The notes beneath the pieces were generated by a model that was given only the letters and a program-made list of their open reading frames with translations, did not search any database and was not told the DNA's origin. 43,283 nucleotides of DNA from Clostridiales bacterium UBA4644 (GTDB taxonomy: Bacteria; Bacillota; Clostridia; Oscillospirales; Butyricicoccaceae), in the NCBI GenBank assembly GCA_002405755.1, contig DHMK01000070.1:1411-44693 (forward strand), given 5' to 3'. Below, one piece after another: positions 16,606-24,884 of the stretch. The position numbers and the translations under genes were made by a program. Every line of letters begins with the position of its first letter. Position 1 is the stretch's first letter.

Positions 16606-19600
16606 TCACTGTGCGAGGGAAACATCCCATCCTGCAAGATATTGCAGCAGCCTTGTGGCATCCCGCAGGTCGATCTCTCCGTCGCCATTTACATCGGCGG
16701 CATCCTTTTCCACGGTCACATCCCAATCCGCAAAATACTGCAGAAGGCGGGTCGCATCCCGCAGATCGATCTCTCCGTCGCCGTTTGCATCGCCCGGCGC
16801 AAACTTCCGAACATTCACGGAAATATCCTTCGCAGCCACCGGCACGACCTCTTCATTTTCGTTAAACACCTGTTCCGCCGTAAGTGTGATGCGCTTTGTC
16901 CCAACCTCGGCCGTTTCGGAAACGCGGAACACCAGCTCCACCAGCCCGCCGTTTTCTGTCGTATTTCCGTCGCTTGCCCAAACCATGGTGTAAGGGTTCA
17001 CCGTGATATTCTTGCTGGCTGTGGGCGCTCTGCCAAAAATGCCCTGATCCGTCGCAGACACCAAAGTAAAGACGCCGGGATCATACGCGATCTTCAGCCG
17101 CAGAGAGTTTATGCCCGGATTATTGCTCAGCTTCAGCATGATCCGGACCTCCCGGCCTGCGGAAGCCGCGATCTCCTCCGCCGAGATGAGCACGGCGTTT
17201 TCGGGGATATCTTCTCCGGGCTCCGAGGGCTCCGGCTCCTGCGTAGATTTCAGCCGGTAGCCGTTCCATGTGCCGGCGGAGGCGTCATAGGCGCTGCTGT
17301 CCGTCCAGCCGGTGGTGCCGGGGTTGTAATAGATGGTGAAGCCGGAAGCGCAGTTATTGAATGCAGCAGCACCGCAGGAAGAAGGAGCGTTGCCTTCAAA
17401 ATAGACAGCGTTCAGGCTTTTGCAGTTAGCAAAGGATTCATAGGCGATGGACGTTACGCTTGCGGGGATGTGGACCTCTTTCAACGCTTCGCATTCATAA
17501 AAGCTCTGGAAGCCGATGGAGGTCACTTTCGCAGAAATGTCGACTCTCGTCAGGCTGGCGCAGCTGCTGAATGCTCCAGAATAAATCGAGGTCACGCTGC
17601 CCGGCATTGCGTAGCTTGTATCCGCTTTCCCGGCAGGATAACAGTACAGCTTCGTTTGGTCTTTGCTGAACAACACGCCGTCCACACTGGTGTATTCGCT
17701 ATTTCCGCTGGAGACGGAGATCTGCCGCAGGCTCTTGCACTCCGCAAAAGTGTAAGCTGCGATACTGTCTACATTCTTCGGGATCGTGATCTCCTGCAGG
17801 CTTGTGCAGCGGTCAAACGCGCTGCTTCCGATCTCTTCCATGATATCGGAAAAGACGATCTGCCGCAGGCTGCTGCAGTCTGCAAAGGCTTCGTCGCCGA
17901 CGGTTGCCACTTCAGACCCGAAGGTCACGGTTTTGATCTTATCCCGCAAATCATACCAGGGCGCCCGGTTGTTTGCGCTGTAGTCCTTCATCCGCCACGA
18001 GCCTGAGATGTTCAGCGTTCCGTCAGGATCCAGCGTCCAGATCAGCTGGTCAACATCGTCTTTCCCGCATTCTCCCAGGCCGAGCATTTTCTTCAGCGGA
18101 TAACCGTTCCATTTTCCGGAAGAATCGGCGTTCCAGCCGTCTGCGTCCGCTTTGCAATAAATGGTCAAGGCTGCTGGGCATTCATAAAACACTTTTGACG
18201 CAAAGGAAGCAGGCGCGTCGCCTTCAAAGTACATCTTTTCTAAAGCTGTATTTGCAAAGGCGAACTGTTCTACGCAGGACACGCCGGCCGGCAGCAAAAT
18301 GGTGCTAAATTTGCAGTGCCTGAACGCCTGATACCCTATCGTCTTGACTGCAGACCCCATGTGGATTTCATCTAATTGTGCGTGATAAAAGGCATTATCC
18401 TCAATCTCGGTCACCGTGTCCGGGATACGGAAATAGCTCTTTGACCCCTCTGCAGTTCCTTCCTGATCATTCTTGCCCCACGGATAGGTGTGCAGCAGCG
18501 TTTTATTTTTATTATACAAAACTCCATTTTCGCTTGTATAGTACTGATTTCCAGCATCTACAAGGATCGCCTTCATATGCTGGGAGGTGAAGGCTCCCCC
18601 TCCAATATTGCTTACTTTTCGGGGCACGGTAATACCAGAAAGCCCGGTACCCCAAAATGCATACTCCCCGATAAATGTTACATTTTCAGGAATCGTGATT
18701 TCACTAAGGTAAGTGCAAAAGCCGAATGCCCACTCCCGGATCGCCGTCAGCGAGTCCGGCAAAGTCACACTTTCGATGAAATGGTAATCAGCAATACAAA
18801 ATGCATTAGCTCCCACATCCGCAACCCCGGAGCCAACGGTCACTGTTTTGATCTCGTTTCTTACACTATACCACGGGGTTTTAGAAGCGCTGTCATAGTC
18901 CTTCATATACCCCGTTCCGGAGATAGTCAGCTCGCCGGTGTCCCGGTTCAGCTTCCAGGTCAGGTTGTCGCCATCGGCGCCGCAGGTGCCGGAATACTTG
19001 GTGCATTCCTCACAGGTATCCACATAAGCAGTATCGCCGGTGTACTGATAATCGCCGCAGGAGCAGCGCTTATAGCACCGATGGGGATGCGCCGCCTCAT
19101 GCTCCTCGATGGTATAGGCATGAACATGACCGCCGACGCTGAAGTAATTGCTGTGTACCGTGATGGTTTTCGTCTCGGGAGAGGCCAGCGTGGTGCCGTC
19201 GGTGGCGTAATAGTTGCGGCACTTCGCGCTGACCAGATAATTGTATCCGCCGGCCTCCAGCTCGTTGAAGCAAAGGGCCTCGTCGATCTTGCTGTTGAGC
19301 AGCGAAAAGGCCGAGGTGGTGTTGACGGAGCAGGTGTAGCGCACCGTCCCGTTTTTCAGGATGCTGCCGGTAACGGTCTGCAGGCCGGTATACCGGGTGG
19401 AGACCGTCCCCTTGATCCAGAAGCGGCTTCCCAGGCTCAGCTCCTCCGGATAATCCGCGCCCGTGATCGTGGCGTCCCACAAAAGCTCCTTGACCCGCAC
19501 CTCGCCGGCAAATACATAGCCTTCCTTTCCGGAATCCGGATCGGTCACGCCATACCAGTAATTGCCCGCGGTATTGCAGTAAAGCCCGGTAGCCGTCAGC

Positions 19601-20328
19601 CTTTTGCCCACCGGCCAGGTGCAGATCCGCTCGGAAGAAGAATCGGTCAGGTCGCTGCAGGGGAGCGAATGCATGGGCGTCTGCTTCGTCACCTCCAGCG
19701 TTGCGTAGGAGGGGTATTCGTCACGAACAACGCCGGCAGACTTGCTAAAATAGACGACACCATCCAGCGTGTACCCATTTCTGGCGTAAAAAGAATCCAC
19801 CCAGGAAATGCTCTGTGCGATCACCGAGCCCTCGCCGTAAGAATTGAACGCAAAGCTCTCTGAATAATACACAGTCCCATCAATAATGGCGTGAATAAAC
19901 AAGCAGTGACCCAGCGGATTACCTTGATACCCCTTTTCAAACCCGATCAGGATATTGTAAGCGTTGCCATTCGCGGTGATCGCATTCAACGCAGAGGTGA
20001 TAGAATAGCTCGATGCGGGATAGCAGGTTACTTTATAGCCGCCTGTCGTTTCAGACAGTCCCGTATAAGCGTCATAATGCCCGTTTCCATTGGGCGCGAC
20101 AAGAGTCGTGTTGATCCCAAGAATCTGCAGCTGCTGACCGACATAAGCACCGCACCAACCATCAAAGGAATTTCCGCTGTTGCGGGAACGCGCCTTTTGA
20201 TAAGTGTCCGTAATCTGTGCTTTGACCTCGCTGACGCTGAGCGCCGCAAAGGATGGCGTCGCAAAATACGGCAATGCTGCCAGTACCACTACGATCGCCA
20301 AAGCGATGCTGAGTAATTTTTTTCTCAT
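16606..20328 (-). CDS. Exported multidomain protein: cysteine-peptidase-like, BspA-type LRRs, cohesin and dockerin
   Basis: 1240 residues. Signal peptide 1-29. A CHAP/NlpC-like cysteine-hydrolase domain spans about 30-200, with Cys59 in DGWCGAYVG and His141/His146 in GHCLFIHAI. An SH3-like region follows (about 205-285), then a Cys/His-rich segment (about 400-450). Two BspA-type (LRR_5) arrays (about 450-760 and 765-1025) carry units such as SLREIVF-like strands and TSIGFQSFYECEAL. A cohesin-like domain lies at about 1044-1174 and a dockerin at 1175-1240. The dockerin repeats GDANGDGEIDLRDATRLLQY and ADVNGDGEIDLRDATRLLQY are nearly identical, also in DNA. Having both interaction modules on one chain would allow head-to-tail assembly. 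The start at 20328 has AAGGAGAG upstream. Peptidase versus amidase activity is unresolved. Confidence 0.88.
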   Translation of the reverse strand: MRKKLLSIALAIVVVLAALPYFATPSFAALSVSEVKAQITDTYQKARSRNSGNSFDGWCGAYVGQQLQILGINTTLVAPNGNGHYDAYTGLSETTGGYKVTCYPASSYSITSALNAITANGNAYNILIGFEKGYQGNPLGHCLFIHAIIDGTVYYSESFAFNSYGEGSVIAQSISWVDSFYARNGYTLDGVVYFSKSAGVVRDEYPSYATLEVTKQTPMHSLPCSDLTDSSSERICTWPVGKRLTATGLYCNTAGNYWYGVTDPDSGKEGYVFAGEVRVKELLWDATITGADYPEELSLGSRFWIKGTVSTRYTGLQTVTGSILKNGTVRYTCSVNTTSAFSLLNSKIDEALCFNELEAGGYNYLVSAKCRNYYATDGTTLASPETKTITVHSNYFSVGGHVHAYTIEEHEAAHPHRCYKRCSCGDYQYTGDTAYVDTCEECTKYSGTCGADGDNLTWKLNRDTGELTISGTGYMKDYDSASKTPWYSVRNEIKTVTVGSGVADVGANAFCIADYHFIESVTLPDSLTAIREWAFGFCTYLSEITIPENVTFIGEYAFWGTGLSGITVPRKVSNIGGGAFTSQHMKAILVDAGNQYYTSENGVLYNKNKTLLHTYPWGKNDQEGTAEGSKSYFRIPDTVTEIEDNAFYHAQLDEIHMGSAVKTIGYQAFRHCKFSTILLPAGVSCVEQFAFANTALEKMYFEGDAPASFASKVFYECPAALTIYCKADADGWNADSSGKWNGYPLKKMLGLGECGKDDVDQLIWTLDPDGTLNISGSWRMKDYSANNRAPWYDLRDKIKTVTFGSEVATVGDEAFADCSSLRQIVFSDIMEEIGSSAFDRCTSLQEITIPKNVDSIAAYTFAECKSLRQISVSSGNSEYTSVDGVLFSKDQTKLYCYPAGKADTSYAMPGSVTSIYSGAFSSCASLTRVDISAKVTSIGFQSFYECEALKEVHIPASVTSIAYESFANCKSLNAVYFEGNAPSSCGAAAFNNCASGFTIYYNPGTTGWTDSSAYDASAGTWNGYRLKSTQEPEPSEPGEDIPENAVLISAEEIAASAGREVRIMLKLSNNPGINSLRLKIAYDPGVFTLVSATDQGIFGRAPTASKNITVNPYTMVWASDGNTTENGGLVELVFRVSETAEVGTKRITLTAEQVFNENEEVVPVAAKDISVNVRKFAPGDANGDGEIDLRDATRLLQYFADWDVTVEKDAADVNGDGEIDLRDATRLLQYLAGWDVSLAQ

Positions 20329-20388
20329 TTTGTTCTCTCCTTTTTCTATTGTTTTCCCGCGCTTTTTCTGAAATATAGCGCAAAAATA

Positions 20389-20424
20389 TCCCTGCGGGCA
20401 GAGCTTTGTTTTCTCCCGCAGGGA
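20389..20424 (-). terminator. Intrinsic terminator after the sensor kinase gene
   Basis: A 10-bp stem (20389-20398 with 20415-20424), then TATTTTTG on the - strand. It ends the regulator-kinase transcript about 80 bp past its stop and lies upstream of the LRR protein gene. I see no clear promoter for that gene here beyond a weak TATATT. Confidence 0.8.
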
Positions 20425-20503
20425 CATTATGGCATATTTGGTTGGCTTTGTGTGGCCCTCGGCGAAATCGGACGAAAATCAGGCGAAAATGGCAGCCAAG
20501 GCT

Positions 20504-21499
20504 TCAGCTTGCCGCCAAAAGCGACAGGACCGCAGTAAAAACGCCCGCCTCCCGATGCGTCTGAAAATCTCCGCTGTATTGCTCCGCGATGCTCCGGAGA
20601 ATGGAAAAGCCCCGTCCGTGGCCCTGGCGCGGCGGCTCCGCTTCCGGCGCGCAGGGATTGACCGTCTTGATCACCAGATAATCCCCCTGCATCCGTGCGT
20701 TAAGCCGGATCGTCGGCGCGTCCACGGCCGCGCCCTCCGCGCCCCGGATGGCATTGTCCATCAGATTATTGAAAATGGAGCTGTAATGCATCAGCTTGAC
20801 CGGCAGATCCGCCGGAATCTCCAGCTCGCATTGCAGCCCGATCCCCTTTTGCCGGCAGACGCCCGCCTTTTCCGTTAAAACGGCGTTAACGACCGGGATC
20901 GCGCAGAAAGGCTCCTCCCGGGTGGCCGCCACGGAACGGCTCAGATCCTGCAGCAGCTTTTCCGCGTCGTCCCGGTCGCCGCTGCGGATCAGCGCACCGA
21001 TGGCCATGAGCTGGTTGTTGAAATCGTGCCGGATACGGGCCAGCTCCTCCCGGCGCTGCCGGGCATATTCATACTGCGCCTGCTCCAGCGCCATCTGATG
21101 CTGCGTATCCTGCAGCTGCTCTCGCAGAGTGATCTTTTCTTCATAGGAAACAATTTCGATGAGCAGCCCCACCTGCGCTCCCAGGCCCAAAAGGATCGCC
21201 AGAAGAAAGAACGCGTTCACCGTCCCATAGATGGAACAGTAAAGCAGCGCGCCCTGGCTCAGGGGAAAGATCAGAAACAGCAGATAAAAGGGGCGGAACC
21301 TCCGCATAGAGACCGCGCGCCCCACCAACAGATATCCGGAGCAGACGAGGACATACACGCTCCAGGTGACAGCCATATATAGCGCGATCTGCTGCGTTGT
21401 ATAGAGCTGGGTCACATCTCCAAAGACGGGCCGGCAAAGAAAATAGGCAAAGGCGTCCATCAAAAACTGCGTGGCGTAGAAAAAGATGCCCAGCCCCAT
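20504..21499 (-). CDS. GHKL sensor histidine kinase (AgrC-like), C-terminal part of an interrupted gene
   Basis: 331 residues: three or four membrane segments, a coiled-coil/dimerisation region with the phospho-acceptor motif ARIRHDFNNQLMAIG (His in RHDFNN), and a GHKL ATPase domain with IFNNLMDNAI (N box) and GHGRGFSIL (G box). This matches the cytoplasmic half of AgrC/LytS-like kinases that pair with LytTR regulators. The reading frame continues upstream in the same frame, through one TGA and two codons, into the membrane segments encoded at 21506-21754. Counting the TGA position, the whole is 416 codons, normal for the family. The ATG at 21499 has no convincing ribosome site, so this part may be untranslated unless reinitiation or readthrough occurs. 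Confidence 0.75.
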   Translation of the reverse strand: MGLGIFFYATQFLMDAFAYFLCRPVFGDVTQLYTTQQIALYMAVTWSVYVLVCSGYLLVGRAVSMRRFRPFYLLFLIFPLSQGALLYCSIYGTVNAFFLLAILLGLGAQVGLLIEIVSYEEKITLREQLQDTQHQMALEQAQYEYARQRREELARIRHDFNNQLMAIGALIRSGDRDDAEKLLQDLSRSVAATREEPFCAIPVVNAVLTEKAGVCRQKGIGLQCELEIPADLPVKLMHYSSIFNNLMDNAIRGAEGAAVDAPTIRLNARMQGDYLVIKTVNPCAPEAEPPRQGHGRGFSILRSIAEQYSGDFQTHREAGVFTAVLSLLAAS

Positions 21500-21505
21500 G
21501 GACTT

Positions 21506-21754
21506 TCACGCCGGCGCACGAAACAGCCGGGTCGGCATCCACAGGCAGCAGATAAGCGTGCAGATGATCCCCGCCGCCTGTCCCGCGCCGGAGACCGGGC
21601 CGAAGATCTGTTTTGTGATGGGCGCAAGCATGATCGGAATGGCCGTCAACGGCACATACCACCAGGGCTTTTTCCGCGGGAGCATCTGCCCCATAAAGCT
21701 GTATTGCAGCAGCAGACCGACATACGGCGAAAGAATATAAAGCATCCGGTTCAT
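21506..21754 (-). pseudogene. N-terminal membrane part of the GHKL kinase, ended by an in-frame TGA
   Basis: 82 residues, mostly hydrophobic (ILSPYVGLLLQYSFMG, WWYVPLTAIPIMLAP, AAGIICTLICCLWMP): the first transmembrane helices of an AgrC-like sensor. The ATG at 21754 has a good GGAGG 8 bases upstream; a GTG at 21769 is in frame but lies before it. The frame ends RAPA-TGA and continues as KSMGLGIFF without a shift, so a single base change (for example TGG to TGA) explains the split. It could also be a sequencing error. It starts 26 bp after the response-regulator gene. Confidence 0.7.
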
Positions 21755-21780
21755 TCTTTTTTCCTCCACTTCTTATCTCA

Positions 21781-22485
21781 TCAGACCGACTGGCCGATCA
21801 GCGCAAAGAAGGCTGCCCGGGCCGCATCCCTGCGGGACCGGCTTACCGGGATCTGTGTCCCGTCCTTCAGAAGAATATCCGTTGCGCGGAATTGGCGGAT
21901 CTCATACAAATTGACTGCGAAGCTCTTGTGGCATCGGGCAAAGCTCTGCGGCAGCTGCGGCATGAGCTCCTCCAGCTTCTGATAGGTGATAACGGTCTCG
22001 CTTTTTGTATGGACCAAAACCGTATGGTTCCTGCTTTCCAGATACAGGATCTCCCGCAGGGAAACAGACACCAGCGACCCATTGACCCGCAGCTTCGCCA
22101 CGCCCTCCTCCATTCCGGAGCGGAGGAGCTTCCGCAGGTTGGCTTCCAGCAGTGCCGGATCCACCGGCTTGGTAAGAAAGCCGCACAAATTGCTCTTTCT
22201 CAAAAAAACCTGCTGGACAAAGCGGTCCGTAAAGCCGGTAACGTAGATGATCTTCGTCTCCGGACAGCGCGCATAAAGCTCCGCTGCCGCGTCGATCCCG
22301 GTTTGGGCAGCTTCAAAATCAATATCCATCAGTACGGCATCATAGGGGCCGCTCTCCTGTACGGACTGAAAAAGCGTTTCCGCGCAGGAAAAGCATCGGC
22401 TCTCCCGCACCAGCGGTATAAGCTCCAACTGATGCTGCAGCTCCTGCAGACAGTCAGAATGATCATCACAAATTGCAATTCGCAC
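21781..22485 (-). CDS. LytTR-family response regulator
   Basis: 234 residues from the GTG at 22485. The receiver domain (about 1-120) has the acidic pair in IAICDDHSD, the phospho-acceptor Asp in VLMDIDFE, the switch Thr in IIYVTGFTD and Lys in FLTKPVD. The LytTR DNA-binding domain (about 135-230) has YLESRNHTVLVHT, FARCHKSFAVNL and VSRSRRDAARAAF. A GGAG 9 bases before the GTG favours that start; an in-frame ATG at 22500 would add five residues but lacks a ribosome site. It is followed by the kinase gene. Its promoter and leader copy those of the cohesin-SLH operon, so that operon is the most likely target along with autoregulation (inferred). Confidence 0.9.
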   Translation of the reverse strand: MRIAICDDHSDCLQELQHQLELIPLVRESRCFSCAETLFQSVQESGPYDAVLMDIDFEAAQTGIDAAAELYARCPETKIIYVTGFTDRFVQQVFLRKSNLCGFLTKPVDPALLEANLRKLLRSGMEEGVAKLRVNGSLVSVSLREILYLESRNHTVLVHTKSETVITYQKLEELMPQLPQSFARCHKSFAVNLYEIRQFRATDILLKDGTQIPVSRSRRDAARAAFFALIGQSV

Positions 22486-22523
22486 CTTTCCACGCTCCAT
22501 CCATTTTATCTTGCAACAGTCAA

Positions 22524-22574
22524 CTTTTGCTGCTTTCATAAAAGTGAAAGCAGCAAAAGGCCATGGCCTTTTGC
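22524..22574 (-). promoter_or_regulatory. Leader with 22-bp palindrome overlapping a second hairpin (copy B)
   Basis: In the 5' leader of the response-regulator gene. The palindrome at 22553-22574 is identical to that at 15651-15672. It is followed in transcript order by a 15-bp perfect hairpin (arms 22545-22559 and 22524-22538, 6-base loop). Seven bases are shared, making the two folds mutually exclusive in RNA. The hairpin stem differs in sequence from copy A while pairing is kept, which points to conserved structure. Confidence 0.75.
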
Positions 22575-22631
22575 GTTCTATCTGTTTTCCGTTTTTCCCA
22601 TTTTTGCTATTCGCACTTATTTATTCGCTGT

Positions 22632-22660
22632 ATTTTACCACATTCTGGCACAGAAAACAA
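22632..22660 (-). promoter_or_regulatory. Sigma-A promoter of the response-regulator gene
   Basis: On the - strand, -35 TTGTTT (22655-22660), 17-bp spacer and -10 TAAAAT (22632-22637). GCATATTGTTTT and ATGTGGTAAA match the cohesin-SLH promoter, and TGAACA (22678-22683) lies 12 bp upstream of the shared block. Confidence 0.75.
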
Positions 22661-22739
22661 TATGCAGCCTACCAATATGTTCAGCAATCTTTCCTCCGGC
22701 GACCCCCTCGATTTTTCTGGAAATTCCGGGAAAAGCGTG

Positions 22740-22745
22740 GTATAC
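22740..22745 (+). promoter_or_regulatory. Probable extended -10 box for obg
   Basis: TATACT preceded by TGG about 45 bp upstream of the obg start, an extended -10 form. No clear -35 is seen at 17 bp (TGGAAA at best), so the call rests on the -10 box and position. Confidence 0.4.
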
Positions 22746-22788
22746 TGATAAAATACAGGAAACAAAGCGCGAAAAAGGATGAAAAAAT

Positions 22789-24069
22789 ATGTTTGTAGAT
22801 GTTGCGAAGATCAGGATCAAGGCGGGCCGCGGCGGCGACGGCCACATCGGCTTCCACCGGGAAAAATATGTGGCGGCCGGCGGGCCCGACGGCGGCGACG
22901 GCGGCCGGGGCGGCAATATCGTCTTTGTCACCGACCCCCATATGGCCACGCTGCTGGACTTCCGTTATAAGCGGAAATATACCGCGGAGGACGGCCAGCC
23001 CGGCGGCACCAAGCGCTGCTTCGGCAAGGACGGTGCGGACACCGTCATCAAGGTCCCGCTGGGGACGCTGATCCGGGACGGCGACACCGGCGCGCTGCTC
23101 CACGATATGTCCGACGACAAGCCCTTTATCGCCGCCCGGGGCGGCAAGGGCGGCTGGGGCAACGCCCATTTTGCAACGCCCACCCGGCAGGCCCCCCGCT
23201 TTGCCAAGCCCGGGCAGGAGGGCGACGAGCGGTTTCTGGTGCTGGAGCTGAAGCTCATCGCGGACGTGGGGCTCATCGGCTTTCCCAACGTGGGCAAGAG
23301 CACGCTGCTCTCCATGATCTCCGCCGCACGCCCCAAGATCGCCAACTATCATTTCACCACGCTGCAGCCCAATCTGGGCGTGGTGTTCGTGGCGGAGGGC
23401 TCCTCCTTCGTCTGCGCCGACATTCCCGGCATCATCGAGGGCGCTTCCGAGGGCGCGGGGCTGGGACACGATTTTCTGCGGCACATCGAGCGCTGCCGCC
23501 TGCTGGTGCATCTGGTAGACGCTTCCGGCAGCGAGGGCCGGGATCCTGTGGAGGATCTGGAGACCATCCGGCGGGAACTGCAGCAATACAGCCCCATCCT
23601 GGCCCAGCGACCTCAGATCATCGCCGCCAACAAATGCGACCTGCTGCCGGAGGGCAGCGAAAATCTGGCCCGTCTGCGAAAGCGGGCAGAGGAGCTGGGC
23701 TGCCCGCTGTACGAGATCTCCGCCGCCGCCAATCAGGGCGTGCGGGAGCTGGTCTTTGCCGTTTGGAACAAGCTGCAGCAGTTGCCGCCGGTGGAGGTCT
23801 TCCAGCCGGAGCTTTCCCTGGACGAGCCCGTCCGGGAGCATGGCCCCCGAGACATCCAGATCCGCCGGGGCGACGACGCGGTCTTTTATGTCAGCGGCGC
23901 CTGGGTGGAAAAGATCGTGGGCTCCGTAAACTTTGACGAATATGAATCCCGGATGTATTTTGAGCGCACGCTGCGCAAGGCCGGCGTGTTTGACATGCTG
24001 GAGCAGCGGGGCATCCGGGAGGGCGACACGGTGGATGTGCTGGGCCTGCGGTTCGAATATGTCTACTGA
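22789..24069 (+). CDS. obg: Obg-family GTPase
   Basis: 426 residues, essential GTPase linked to 50S ribosome assembly and the stringent response. The N-terminal glycine-rich Obg domain spans about 1-158 (AGRGGDGHIGFHREKYV, GGPDGGDGGRGG, GKGGWGNAHF). The G domain has P-loop GFPNVGKST (164-172), DIPGIIEGAS, and NKCD for guanine specificity, plus ISAAANQG. A C-terminal OCT domain (about 345-426) marks the Gram-positive type. The ATG at 22789 follows AAAGGATG. The gene stands alone rather than with the rplU-rpmA genes often found beside it. Its promoter region is divergent from that of the LytTR regulator. Confidence 0.96.
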   Translation: MFVDVAKIRIKAGRGGDGHIGFHREKYVAAGGPDGGDGGRGGNIVFVTDPHMATLLDFRYKRKYTAEDGQPGGTKRCFGKDGADTVIKVPLGTLIRDGDTGALLHDMSDDKPFIAARGGKGGWGNAHFATPTRQAPRFAKPGQEGDERFLVLELKLIADVGLIGFPNVGKSTLLSMISAARPKIANYHFTTLQPNLGVVFVAEGSSFVCADIPGIIEGASEGAGLGHDFLRHIERCRLLVHLVDASGSEGRDPVEDLETIRRELQQYSPILAQRPQIIAANKCDLLPEGSENLARLRKRAEELGCPLYEISAAANQGVRELVFAVWNKLQQLPPVEVFQPELSLDEPVREHGPRDIQIRRGDDAVFYVSGAWVEKIVGSVNFDEYESRMYFERTLRKAGVFDMLEQRGIREGDTVDVLGLRFEYVY

Positions 24070-24122
24070 GCCCGCGGCCCGGGATCGTTTTCTGAATGCT
24101 CTGCGGAGGGGTGGTCTTTGAT

Positions 24123-24770
24123 ATGAAGCGAGGTCCCGCGCTTTTCCGGCTTGCGGCAGCGCTGCTGCTTTTGCTTTGCTGCGGCTGCAGCCAGCGCTAC
24201 ACGGAGGCGGATCTGCTGCAGCTGCGGCAGAAGGCCTATGAGGAGGGCTATCAGTCCGGCTATTCCGACGGTGCCGCCGAGACCTCCGGCCAGCCGGAGG
24301 AGGACTATCAGCAGGGCTTTGACGCCGGTGCGGCGGAGGGCTACCGTCAGGGCGTTCAGGAGACCCGGGACGCCCTGCTCTCCGGCGTGGCGGAAAGCTA
24401 TGAGACCGGCTACTCCACCGGCTATTCCGCCGGCTATGAAAAGCAGGAGGCTGAAGCGGCCCAGGCTCGGGCGGACTATCTGGCGGCGCTGGAGGCCCGC
24501 GTCCCGGAGACGCCGCCGGCACAGGAGCCGGAGAATGTCCCGGAGGAGACTTCTGCGGAGGCTCCGGAAACGCCGCTCCCGGCAGAGCCGGAGGAAACGC
24601 AGCCCACAGAGCCGGAGGAGACCGCCGCGGAGGTCTACATCACCGTCAGCGGCAAGAAATATCATCGCGGCTCCTGCGCATTTTTGAAAAAGAGCAAGAT
24701 CGGCATCACGCTGCAGGACGCAAAAAGCAAAGGCTATACCCCCTGCTCCAAGTGTAAGCCGCCGCAGTAA
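24123..24770 (+). CDS. Putative lipoprotein with GY-rich repeats and C-terminal His/Cys motif
   Basis: 215 residues. A hydrophobic N-terminus ends LLLCCGCSQ, consistent with a lipobox Cys. A Tyr-Gly periodic region follows (EEGYQSGYSDG, YQQGFDAGAAEGYRQG, YETGYSTGYSAGYEK), then a Pro/Glu-rich stretch (about 120-170). The compact C-terminal domain, KKYHRGSCAFLKKSK...GYTPCSKCKPP, has one His and three Cys that could bind a metal. This tail is familiar from the ends of various clostridial secreted proteins and nucleases, where its role is unclear. The ATG at 24123 is about 12 bases after GGAGG. The gene starts 53 bp after obg. Function unknown. Confidence 0.72.
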   Translation: MKRGPALFRLAAALLLLLCCGCSQRYTEADLLQLRQKAYEEGYQSGYSDGAAETSGQPEEDYQQGFDAGAAEGYRQGVQETRDALLSGVAESYETGYSTGYSAGYEKQEAEAAQARADYLAALEARVPETPPAQEPENVPEETSAEAPETPLPAEPEETQPTEPEETAAEVYITVSGKKYHRGSCAFLKKSKIGITLQDAKSKGYTPCSKCKPPQ

Positions 24771-24808
24771 GAAAGGATCGTTTGGATGGTGTTTATCCGA
24801 GATAACCG

Positions 24809-24884
24809 CCCGGTGCGGAGATCTGTCTGACAGCAGACCGTATCGGGCAGCGCAGACTTTTTCGCTGTCAGGCCCCGCACCGGG
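24809..24884 (+). other. Structured leader or terminator between lipoprotein and methyltransferase genes
   Basis: An outer 10-bp perfect stem (24809-24818 with 24875-24884) encloses an inner 8-bp stem (24827-24834 with 24864-24871), leaving a 29-nt central region. GGG-TTTCC-TTTT follows. It starts 38 bp after the lipoprotein stop and ends 44 bp before the methyltransferase ATG. It may be a long terminator or a structured 5' leader; it matches no riboswitch class I recognise. Confidence 0.5.

Noticed and set aside
21506..21508. Selenocysteine or stop-to-Trp recoding at the kinase TGA
   Set aside because: TGA is used as a normal stop throughout the window, no SECIS-like hairpin is evident just after it, and the kinase family has no selenocysteine there.
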